Assembly: GCA_047495785.1 (NCBI GenBank)
Contig: JBLDXI010000002.1
Coordinates: 496,001-560,000, forward strand
From: Lepidodermella squamata
Taxonomy: Eukaryota; Gastrotricha
DNA length: 64,000 bases
Direction: 5' to 3'
Both the position numbers and the translations under genes were made by a program. Of the stretch, positions 54,750 to 64,000 are shown piece by piece; position 1 is the stretch's first letter, and each line of letters opens with the position of its first letter. The notes beneath the pieces were generated by a model. It saw only the letters and a list, made by a program, of their open reading frames with translations, was not told where the DNA came from and searched no databases.

Positions 54750-57364
54750 TCAAGTTTTGATTGTCGCATTATCGAGGCGTTGCCGCCTGGCCTGCAGAAC
54801 CCGCTCGACCTCCGAAATTCCGGCCGCATTATTTGAGCCATATATCGCATTATCCTTAACACCCTTAATCCTGCCAACAGTTTGAGTTGCCGGGGTTGAA
54901 AAATTGGGCTTCAACTTAGCCCCGGTCGCAGCAGACAATGTCACCGGTTTCAAAGGGAAATTCGGCTTCGCAGTATCAACAACCGGGTCTTTTTTAGAGC
55001 TACCAGTTCGGGAGGGTGTCTCAACATGCCGCAGTTTCACCTCAGCTAAACATGTAGGCTTTTTCGATGGCGGGGGTACAGACGGTTTTTCGACATTGTT
55101 CGACACCTTTTTCAACTTAACCTCGGTCGGTTTAACCGGTTTCGGTACTGAAACTGGTTTTTCGGTAATTTCAACCTTGGTTTCGGGTTCCTTCATTTTT
55201 ACCGGTTTCGGTAATTTCGGAACTGGTTTCTCGGTAATTTCCATTTTGGTTTCGGGTTCAACCGGGGTTTCTGGCAATTTCGCAGGTTCCAGGGCTGGCT
55301 TTGATTGACAACTCGGTTCCAGATATGAAACAACACATCGCTCAGGTTTCGAAGGTTCCTCCTTAATCTCCAGAATTTCAATCGGGTCGATGTAAGTTTC
55401 GAACTCGGAAGAATACCGAACTTGCCCGTCGTCGATTGATTGCTTTTTGGATGCTTTAAACGCGTTAATCGCAGCTGTTCTGTTAGGCGGAACCAGTTCG
55501 TTATGGCTGAGTGATCTTCTCCGCCTGGCTTGGAATTTACTCGATTTTCCACCCCGCAGCTCCTCAGTACTGCTACCGATCGACTCGGGAGGGACATAAT
55601 AAGTGTCCTCAAAACTGAATTTCGATTTTTCAGCCGTGATTTTCGCTGATTTCGGCGGCGATTTCTCGGAGAAAAGAGACGAAGAGCTAGCGGTTGAGCG
55701 CAACGATGCGTGACCCACTTGCCAATAGATGTGGGGTGATTCGGGTGTAGCCGGGGTTTCGGGTGTTATCGGTAATGGAACTGGTAGGAAAGATGCTTTA
55801 GATGACTGGATCGAAGGTTGAGGCACCTTGTTAGTGGGACTTGATGAGGCCGTTTTAGGACTCGGGAGACCAACACTGCTGAACACGCCCACCCAAAAGG
55901 TGAAGGTCATCGGGTCACATACCTAATAAAAATCAGAAATGTTTTAAAAATTAAAAATTATTTTTCCCTGAAGATGTTTCAATTTTGGGGAATTTTAAAT
56001 TTTTTAATTGAATTTTTGTCAATTTGCCTGAATAATTGTTTTTTTTAAATTCAATTACAATTTTCAATTACAATTCGAAAAATCGATTTCTTAATTTTTT
56101 CTGATTGTTTCAAATAAATTAAATTTTTCACCTTGAAATGAACTAATTTGGCATCGATTTTGCTTTTGAAAGAAAAATGGAACTGTCTCAAGTGGTTAGC
56201 TTGCATAGCAGCGTTGTTGCAATAAAACCGGGGATAAAAATCGTAGTCTTCCAACTGCAACGTCGCAATTTCGCCAATATTTCCACTCGATTTTTTGTCA
56301 GCATTCGACCGAAATTCAACCACCCGTAACTGCCAGCTAGATCCATTCTTGCGAATGTGGCACTGGCACATTTGCCATGAAAGCGACGTCTCGGCCGGTT
56401 CATGTTCGAATGTAACGAACAGATGGCTCAACAGCTTCGAATAGGTCGAATCCGCCGATGAGCTGGAATTATTCGATGGAGTTTTCGGATCCAACATGGA
56501 ACCAGCACTTCCAGCCCGTTGCCGCATTTCACTTGAATGCAGCGATGATGTTTTTTCGGTTCGAAGGTCATCGTCCGAATTATGAGTGTCATTATTTGCG
56601 GGTAATAATGCGCCGACGAGGCCGCCTAGGAAGCGTTTTGCCGATTTTTTGTGACTGTTGCTTGATGAGCCGAATTCAGGCGAATTTCGACGGCTTTTAT
56701 CGCTACTGGTCGAGGTTTTCGGAGATCGAATTTCCGAGGGCTAAAATTAATTCATCAAAAATGATTAAAAAATATGGAAACGATTTTCTGAACATTTCAA
56801 ATTTCAAATAAAAGATAATAAAAATTGTGTAACAAAATCTAAAAATCGCCAGAAATGTTCAATAAATTCTTAAAAATTCCCAGAAATTGCATATAAATTC
56901 TCAAATAATTCTGAAAAATCTCATGAATTCCCAGAAATTTTCAAAAAATTCTAGAAAAATTCCCAGAATTTTCCTATAAATTCTCAAAAAAGTCTAGAAA
57001 ATCTCACAAATCCCAGGACTTTCAATAAATTCTCATCGAAATTCTAGTAAATTCCAGGAAGTTTTATGAAATTTACCTTTACTCGGTCCGGGCTTAAATA
57101 GTTGAAATTAAGCTTAGGTTCAGTGCTGGGTGTCCTGATAGCCGTCGGTAAAATTTCGTAGAGCCCATCGTCATCGAATTGAGCAGTCGGCGTCGTAGTA
57201 GTAGTAATAATGCTGGGCAGATGCTGTTTCGTAAATAATTTACCAGCCGCCGGTCGGACGAAATTAATCTCAGGCGCGACGTAAATTGAAGGTACCGGCG
57301 CTTCTTCGTCCTCTCGAATTTCCAACACGTCGACTAAGCCTTTAGTCGACGACTCTTTTTTCAT
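54750..57364 (-). CDS. Unrecognised proline/lysine/glutamate-rich protein with a conserved-looking globular core
   Basis: Predicted 689 residues; exons 57364-57077, 56740-56132, 55922-54750, all joined in phase 0. I do not recognise the family. The first 100 residues and 100-190 are polar and Ser-rich (probably disordered). Residues of about 185-320 look globular (SKLLSHLFVTFEHEP, SWQMCQCHIRKNGSSWQLRV, MTFTFWVGVFSSVGL) and could be a PH-like fold, which is a guess. The rest is low complexity, with repeats such as MEITEKPVPKLPKPV, VEITEKPVSVPKPV and EVKLKK. There is no signal peptide or membrane segment, so it is likely cytoplasmic or nuclear. An in-frame TGA just before the ATG and a TTTTTCTAG about 20 bases upstream support this start and may mark a splice or trans-splice acceptor. 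Confidence 0.7.
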
Positions 57365-58304
57365 TCAAATAAATTCGATGGAAAATCTAGAAAAATAAAT
57401 TAATTCTTAATTAATCCTTAACAAAGGACTGTATCTAGTGCCTAAGGTATTTTATTCTTTCCTAGCCAATGCACCGATTACGAGGGTGGATTATAAACTA
57501 AGGGAACCAGGTGTTTTTGTGTATAACACTCAATGCTATGTGTTATCACGATGCTGATGGTACTTGTTCAAAGGTGTAAAAAAATGTGTCCGCAATAAAC
57601 AAGGCTTTTAGATACGATAAATATGCGGTGTTTTTGTACCCGTTGGTTTTTAACAGTAAGGGATGTGGTATGTTATCGGTGTAATAAACCTGGCGCCAGT
57701 CTGAGACAAATAATAATGTCCGATTGATAAAGCATTATTACTGTAATTTAGCATGAATTTGCCAAGGCTGAGGATAAAGGTTAAATTTAATAAAATCGCC
57801 GGAACCTTTCAATTTATTTTGATAAAATCTCACCGTTAATTGGAAAATATGTTTGTCGCGCAAATTTCATAATTTTGCCTGAAAATTTGGTTAGCGACTT
57901 TGACAAGAATCATGTGATGTAAATATTTTGACAAAATGTGATGAATTCAAACAAAATATGGCGTAAGATTTTAATGTTTGAGGTGTGTCATATTCAAAAG
58001 ATAGGGTTGTAATTATGGCCCGTGATTAATTAATTAGGTTAACATGTAATTATCTAGATCATTCTCCATGGATGATTTTTGCGGGTTTATTGCGCGAAAA
58101 CAATTATATCGAAAAATTCAAGCGCAATTATTTACAAATGTGTGTCGGTTGTAGGCGGGAATTTTCAAGGCGTGAAAATCGGTGAAGAATGAGTATAAAA
58201 ACCGCAAATAATTAGGAATTAGCTTTACGACATCACTATGCGTATATAATGTCCAACATTTCCAAATAATTTATATATGGCGCAAGTCGCATTATTGTTC
58301 ACTC
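57365..58304. other. Intergenic region
   Basis: AT-rich, no gene recognised. It probably holds the promoter of the unrecognised gene ending at 57364 on the minus strand. Confidence 0.45.
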
Positions 58305-58306
58305 TA

Positions 58307-58486
58307 CAGGGTGGCCAAAAAATTCCGCAGAGCGGGAATTCGCTGCGCATCAATTTAATGAGGAGTTTTAAGAAGCTGAAGAATTTCAAGCATTCTTTTG
58401 CCAATTGAACTCCTCAATTTCTTAAAACTCTTCATTAAAATGATGCGCAGCGAATTCCCGCTCTGCGGAATTTTTTGGCCACCCTG
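58307..58486. mobile_element. Palindromic mariner/Tc1-type MITE
   Basis: A 180-base element whose ends CAGGGTGGCCAAAAAATTCC are exact inverses and continue pairing through GCGGGAATTCGCTGCGCATC. It is flanked on both sides by TA (58305-58306 and 58487-58488), the target of the mariner/Tc1 superfamily. No coding capacity; it would form a near-perfect hairpin. Confidence 0.8.
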
Positions 58487-58602
58487 TATATGGGGTCGTA
58501 AAATGAGCTAAATATTGATAGGCATTATGAAACAATTAAGAATGGGGTTTTTTTCAATCACAAATTGCTTTGAAAAAATTGCAGGGATGAAGTTATCAAG
58601 GT

Positions 58603-58989
58603 CATGAGACGTACTATAGGACGCCGCGGCTTGCAGAAAATCAGAAAAAGCGTGATATTTTTAATGAGGTCCAAAGTCCAACTCGCCCAATGAATCATCT
58701 CATTACATTTTTTGCAATCATCTCAAGCCTCTTTTTTGCTTAAGATCAACGAGATCAACACATCTTTACACAGCGTCACGCCGATCTTTTGCTGTAAAAG
58801 AATTCTCATCAGTTTTTAATTATTGACATTTAAAAAATTAAAATTTTATAAATTAAAATTTCTTTAATTTCGAAATTACTGGACTAAAATTTAATTCATA
58901 TGCACTTTCCGATATGCACAGTCCGCGGCCTTCAAGAAGCCCATGTAACGGGAGCTTCGAAGCCGCGGCGTCCTATAGTACGTCTCATG
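58603..58989. mobile_element. 387-base MITE with 30-base inverted repeats and 8-base duplication
   Basis: Both ends carry the same 30 bases beginning CATGAGACGTACTATAGGAC. The flanks are an exact 8-base duplication ATCAAGGT (58595-58602 and 58990-58997). An 8-base duplication fits hAT or P superfamilies; CATG at the tip and an arm near 30 bases fit P elements better. No transposase inside. Confidence 0.8.
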
Positions 58990-59328
58990 ATCAAGGTGGG
59001 TTGAAGCTTTTCAAGTCAAAGTTCCAGGTTCAACGTGCAGGTTGAAGTGATCCGATAGAGATGACTCCACTATATCTTGAATCTTGAGTAAATCTAACTA
59101 CCTGGAAACCGTTGCTATGATAAAGCTTCGGTTTAACGTCTTCAATTTCTGCAAGAATAACTGACAAAATCGCACATCCTAAATTTTCTAGGTCAAATTG
59201 TTAGAAGTCCGATTTTTGGGATCACCACGGTGAAATTTTATTATATATAAATTCGCCTAATTTATAATAAATTTATACAGTGCGGTCTGATACTAGTGCA
59301 GGGGGCGAAGTTCATTCATCTTTTAACG

Positions 59329-60375
59329 ACCCAGTCAAAACCCTGTAGGCCTAGGCTGGGCCTATATAGGCTCCCGGTCTCTGGGCCTAGGCTAGGCCTA
59401 AATTTGAGCGATAATCTAGGCCTAGTCTAGGGTTTTAGAGGTAAGTATACCTAACAATAATTAAGTCTGGCTACTGGTCCCTGAGCTCTCAGGTGCCGGT
59501 AACCATGGCAGATCGACTCGTAACATTGTTTGAAAGAATCGAAAGACAAATCGCTCGATGTTGACTTGTGTCGGTGGTTGGAGTCGAACCCGGGTCGCCT
59601 TGCCAAAGAGGTGGACGCGCTACCACTAGACCAGCTGGTCACGCTTATACAGTAAGGGTTAATAGGGGTATATAAGTTTCAAGGTGGTTTTTTTCATTTT
59701 TTTACGCTCATGTCAGAGTAAATAAAGTAGATCGGAGTGCTCACATAGCAGTTGGAAAGAGGCCCATGGTCATCCATGGTCACCCACGGTACCCACAGAG
59801 GGTGCCTGGATCCCAATATCGCGGTCCTATTTGTGGATGACTTATTTTCATTTTTATTTTTTTATTTTTTTTATTTCAAAAACGATTTCTAGTGCAGTTT
59901 TTCACGGGGAATCAATTGGTGCAATCCGTTTTTATATCTGACCCATGGTCATTATTATACAGCCAATTGTGAGAGGCATAGCATTGGGACAAGTAATAAG
60001 GCTGAAATGCCAGACTTTGCAACTATCATTTTTCGAGTTGCATCAACCAACAAACAACATCAATGATATGGCCACAAGATGCAATGATTTCACAAATTCT
60101 TGCGATATGCTCCAGGAATTGTGGGAAATGGACATATCATACACACAAATGATATACGCATGATGCAGTCTACTTCACTCAATTCCTAGGCCTAGTCTGG
60201 GCCTAGAAAATTCATGAGAAAATTGGCTAGGCCTAGACCAGGCCCAGCATTCTCGGGCCATTTTCAAAGCTCTGTTGTTAGGCCTAGCCTAGGCCCAGAC
60301 CTGACCTAGGCTAGTTCAATTAGGCCTACAATAGGCCTAGGAGCCTAGTCTAGGCCTACAGACTTTTGACTGGGG
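59329..60375. mobile_element. Inner element rich in AGGCCTAG motifs, nested in the outer MITE
   Basis: Inverted ends CCCAGTCAAAA and CTGTAGGCCTAG appear near 59330-59352 and inverted near 60350-60375. Subterminal zones (59345-59435, 60185-60362) are packed with GGCCTAG or CTAGGCC heptamers. The interior holds a tRNA-derived segment. No transposase frame and no obvious target duplication. Confidence 0.6.
59566..59645 (-). repeat. tRNA-derived (SINE-like) segment with RNA polymerase III A and B boxes
   Basis: On the minus strand, box A TGGTCTAGTGG (59633-59623) and box B GGTTCGACTCC (59590-59580) are intact and 32 bases apart. The acceptor stem and T stem do not pair, so this is not a working tRNA. 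It is a tRNA-derived repeat head or a decayed tRNA. Confidence 0.6.
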
Positions 60376-60495
60376 AGGAGCTTGGAAAAATTGAAGAATT
60401 TCAAGAGTTCCCTTTCCATTGAAAAGATCGATGTCGCAATTCATGAAACACTTCAATTTTTTCAAGCTCCTCATTAAAAGATGAATGAACTTCGC

Positions 60496-61214
60496 TTAAT
60501 AGATATAATATTGCGCGGAAACATTGTAAACAAACGATAGAAAGGGCATTCTTGAGCTGATAAGGAATCGATAGGATAAAAGTCAGGCTATTTATTCTTT
60601 GAGTAGGAAAATAGGCTGCATATTTTTGAAAATTTCCTGGGTTTACTGATGTCAGGGTTTAGAATGGTGTAATTGATTTTGGTTCCAAGCCAAGATCGTG
60701 GTCAGCAGCTGAAATTGCTGTAAAAAGTTACATGTAGACAGGGTGGTTAAAAATCTCGAAAAAAATCGCCCGATTCCAAGCTATAAAATGAAGCTATTTG
60801 GTATTATTTGGTCCCTAAATCGACTGCAGGAATTTCCGGTCAGGCCATTTCTATCTAAAATGTACAGCTGCTACAACTCGGGCCATATCTCGTATCGCAG
60901 CATATAATAATAATATCGTGTCTAGTATTTTTGCATCTAATTACCGAGTTAGGAAACACGCTACGTTGTAGGTACCTTCACACTGATCACGCAAAGTCTT
61001 TTTTTTGGTAAAAAAAAGCCTGGATTTCCAGCACATCTGCGAAGTTTTTCGAAAAATTCATGAGTCATCCGTGCGTAAAAAAGAACCCTGGATTTTTATT
61101 GATGTAATATAGGTCAAGTTGAGTTAAAGCCAGGGTAGCGGCGTAGAAATTGTTGAAACAATGAACAAATAGGAAACAAACAAGATTATTCAGACTAGTT
61201 CTAGGCTCTTCACA
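60496..61214. other. Intergenic region
   Basis: No gene recognised. GACAGGGTGG near 60738 resembles one end of the mariner-type MITE at 58307, but I find no partner end. Below 61215 lies the 3' flank of the Kunitz gene. Confidence 0.45.
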
Positions 61215-64000
61215 TCAAATGTGGCGCCTAGCTTTAGCGGCGGTGGTCGATTCAGTTGTAACCGTAGTTTCAGCCGAGGTTGAAGTTGCGGTCTTTTCGG
61301 TGGTTGTTTCGGTGGTCAAACAAGTTTTTTGGCACTCGGCCTCTTCCTTGAAGAGTTTCAGGCCGCGACGGCAGCCGCCGGACCTGAACACTACGCACTT
61401 TTGGCTTTCAGTATCGAAATAATACCTGTGGCTTGAAAAGAAAAATGATGAAAATTATGTCGTAGTGATAGAAGTTGGAAATTTACATGCGCTTAGCAGC
61501 CCGGCATTTCTCGGGGCTCTTAGCGTCAGGAGCTTTCCAACCAGAGCACTTTTCGGTGCAGTTGAATTCGTCAAAGTGATTGCTGCAGTCGCCGTAGAAG
61601 CCATCGCATCGGTCTGAAACGTAATTGGCAAAAAATGAAAAATCGGCGAAAAAACGAAGATTTTTTAATTTGGTAATTTTTTGTACAAAATTCACCTACA
61701 TTTTTTTCAATTAAAAATAGCGAGAGGATAATCCATCTTTTATCCGCGATTAATTCGAAGAAATAAAAAATTTACCAGAGGAAACCCGGAAAACCCCGTT
61801 ATTGGTAACTGGTTCAGTAATTTTTCGGTATTTTACCCGTTTGGACCAAATTTCTCTGGATTTTGTTATTCATATTTTAAATTTAATAATTAATTTTCGA
61901 ATTTAGATATATTTTTGAATTTGAATTTCGAAAATTAGACAGGGCAAGACAGCAAAGAAAATGCCGACCTCCTCGTGAAAAAAACTAACGACAAACTGGT
62001 TTTACCTGTTTCAAGGAAGACTTTAGTCGATTTGTTGTCATTCGGCTCGCATAGGAACGCCTTGACTTTGAATGAAAATAAATTTTCGTCCAGCAACGAT
62101 TCCTGTTTCGAGTTCTCTAGGCCTGTGATCTGCGGGAGATCGGGCACAACAGCTTTGCGTGGAGCTACTTTCTTGTCGGTTTTCTCATCCGTCTCAGTCT
62201 TAACAACAGTTTCAGCCGTAGTTGAAGCTGCAGCTGTGGTTGTAGTTGCTTCGGTGGTCAGACAAGTCCGTTGGCACTCGGCCTCTTCCTTGAAGAGTTT
62301 CAGGCCTCGAATACAGCCGCCGTAGTTGTACTCTGTGCATTTACCGCTTTCAGTATCGAAGTAGTACCTGTGGCGTGGAGTGGAAAATAGCAAATGCTTT
62401 TTCGGTGAGAACTTGGAAATTTACATGAGAATAGTAGCACGGCAATCCTCGACATCTTTAGCGACAGGCGCTTTCCAACCAGAGCACTTATCGGTGCAGT
62501 TGAATTCGTCGAAGTCGTTTTTGCAGTCGCCGTAGAAGCCATCGCATCGTTCTGAAAACATGAAAGAAATGCCTTGAAACATCAGCAATGTCAATCTAAT
62601 TTAAGTTTCAAAAAATTTTAAATCTTTCTATTTTTTCAAATTTTCAAATTTTCCTGAAATTTTCTGAAATTTCCTATATTCTCAATTTCTTTGTATTTTT
62701 CCTAATTTTTCTGATATTTTCCAAATTTTTCCAATTTTTTCTTGGAATTTAATGGAACTTCAGGAACGTCACCTCGTTTTCATGGAAGAGAACTTTAATT
62801 TAATTAATTAATCAAACAAAGCTGAGTTTGCAATCACTTTAGAAATTCCACGCAATAACTTGGCATATTTCTAAAATTTTATAAAAAATTCTAAATCTTT
62901 CTAAAATTTCAGAAAATATCCTGAATTTCTCCACAATTCAAACACGATTTCTAAATTAATAATTAATTAGTTACTAATCTGTTTAGTTAATTAATTTAAA
63001 ATTTGAAATGAAATGAATTTTTTAAATCAAGCCAACAGGGACATTTCTCCGGGCAAATATTTGCTCGTAATAAATCTTGACTTTTTTGTTTCATGTGAAT
63101 TTTACCTGTGTCAAAAACCACTTCGTGCGACATTGGGTTCTTCGGATTGCAGCGGAACAACTTCTTCTTCTCAACGATAATTTTACCATTTTCGTCCATG
63201 CTCATGACATCCGACATGTCGTCAAAGTCTTCAACAAACACATTCAGGAAATCATCGAGCGAACCTTTGCGAGAAGCTACTTTCCTGTCGCTTTTCTCAG
63301 CCTTTTCATCAGAAGCAGAACTTGTGGCGGTGAAAGTCTCGGTTTTCAAGGTCGTAGCTTCGGTCGTAGTTTCAATATTCTTGACCTCATCAGAGTTGAC
63401 AGCGGAATTCTTAATCTCGTTGGATTCAACCGGCTCCTTGTAGAAGAATCCGTCGCATTCAACCTGGCACTCGTCGGCCGTTTTGAACATGTTCGTGACC
63501 TTGGCACAACCGCCGTACTTGAATTTCTCGCACTTGCCCGATTCGAAGTCGTAGTAGAACCTGGGAATTGAGGCGCGGCATTCGCGGAAATCGTGACGGG
63601 TCGGGTAGCGCCAGCCCTTGCATTTTTCGCGGCAGTTCTTCTCGTCGGCGCCGTTGTCGCAGTCGTACCGGCCATCACAGCGGGCTTAAAAGTATTTGAA
63701 AAAAAATTTCACAATTATTTTCTACTTTGGAGTGACAATTTAACGGAATATGCCTAGATTCCTTTATAGGGGAACATATATTTCTGAAAATTCAGAACCA
63801 TCAGGAAATTATTGTGGATATTTTATTCAATTTTTTCTAGGATTGCTGGGGCAAAAGGGTGCTCAGCAGCAGCTTCAACCCCGCATTCAAATTGAAAATA
63901 ATTTAGAAAATTTAAAAATTTGGATTTTAAAATTCCAGCATTTTTTCAATATTTAATGTTATTTAATGTTATGATTTTTACAGTTGGGGCGATTTTAAGT
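61215..64000 (-). CDS. Multi-domain Kunitz inhibitor with LDL-A-like modules (3' part, partial)
   Basis: Exons seen: 63684-63106, 62551-62425, 62367-62006, 61613-61487, 61425-61215 (stop); the 5' part lies beyond 64000. Three Kunitz domains are visible. Each has C2-x15-C3-x7-C4-x12-C5-x3-C6 spacing and Arg-Ala after the second Cys (CRASIPRFYY, CRATILMYYF, CRAAKRMYYF), the P1 Arg typical of trypsin inhibitors. The first gap is 13-14 residues instead of 8. Each Kunitz domain follows a short LDL-A-like module (RCDGRYDC, RCDGFYGDC, then DE-x2-NC) that lacks part of the usual six cysteines. Thr-rich linkers (TTEATT, TTETTTEK) separate the units. Every Kunitz domain after the first is split by an intron just after the reactive site. 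The last two units are recent duplicates. It is probably secreted; the signal peptide is not in view. Confidence 0.85.

Larger units (their letters stand above)
59305..60495. mobile_element. Outer MITE interrupted by another element
   Basis: Ends GCGAAGTTCATTCATCTTTT (59305) and its inverse (to 60495) match over about 22 bases. At the right side the arm continues inward as GAGGAGCTTG and its inverse CAAGCTCCTC, forming a small hairpin. The left arm breaks off after TTTTAA, where the inner element starts. Confidence 0.6.

Noticed and set aside
54404-54760. Plus-strand 118-codon open frame
   Set aside because: AT-rich, low-complexity composition, no start context or homologous motif, and it overlaps the end of the minus-strand gene.
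59566-59645. A functional tRNA gene on the minus strand
   Set aside because: A and B boxes fit, but the acceptor stem and T stem do not pair, so I list it as a tRNA-derived repeat.
60737-60760. Another mariner-type MITE end (GACAGGGTGG)
   Set aside because: Only one short end matches and no inverted partner or TA pair could be found.
61975-62325. Plus-strand frames opposite the Kunitz exons
   Set aside because: Antisense of Cys- and Thr-rich coding repeats; no features of their own.

Overview
The window is eukaryotic nuclear DNA, most likely from a nematode and otherwise from a close ecdysozoan relative. Genes are split by many very short introns (about 47 to 68 bases) with GT-AG ends. It carries a tandem array of divergent nuclear hormone receptors of the expanded nematode kind. 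Other families are Cys-loop channels, Kunitz domains, a Ly6 protein and fibronectin-type receptor phosphatases. The species cannot be read from the sequence.

Layout. (1) 1-12146, plus strand: seven nuclear receptor genes in tandem, the first cut by the window edge; introns and some intergenic DNA are duplicated with them. (2) 12346-37690, minus strand: three tandem receptor tyrosine phosphatase genes (called A, B and C here). Each has a signal peptide, a long run of paired fibronectin-III-like modules with a recurrent cysteine pattern, one membrane segment and one phosphatase domain. A keeps the catalytic aspartate; B and C have lost it together with the Q-loop glutamine. (3) 38262-38799, plus: a small GPI-type Ly6 protein, head to head with phosphatase C. 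(4) 39981-44413, minus: three tandem Cys-loop receptor subunits. (5) 45312-46403, plus: an ankyrin-repeat protein with a signal peptide. (6) 46756-49075, minus: a dynamin-family GTPase. (7) 49.6-52.5 kb: repeat-rich DNA holding a shuffled block made of fragments of a Cys-loop gene and of the GTPase gene. (8) 52618-53634, minus: a serine protease homologue with all three catalytic residues replaced. (9) 54750-57364, minus: an unrecognised proline/lysine-rich protein. (10) 57.4-61.2 kb: a transposon graveyard with several well-delimited small elements, one nested. (11) 61215-64000, minus: the 3' part of a multi-domain Kunitz inhibitor gene that runs off the window.

No pathway unites the genes. 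The theme is local duplication followed by decay or change of active sites: receptors with incomplete zinc fingers, phosphatases shaped like substrate traps, and a dead protease. Protein boundaries come from hand splicing checked by reading frame and by comparison between paralogues; single-base errors at exon edges are possible.
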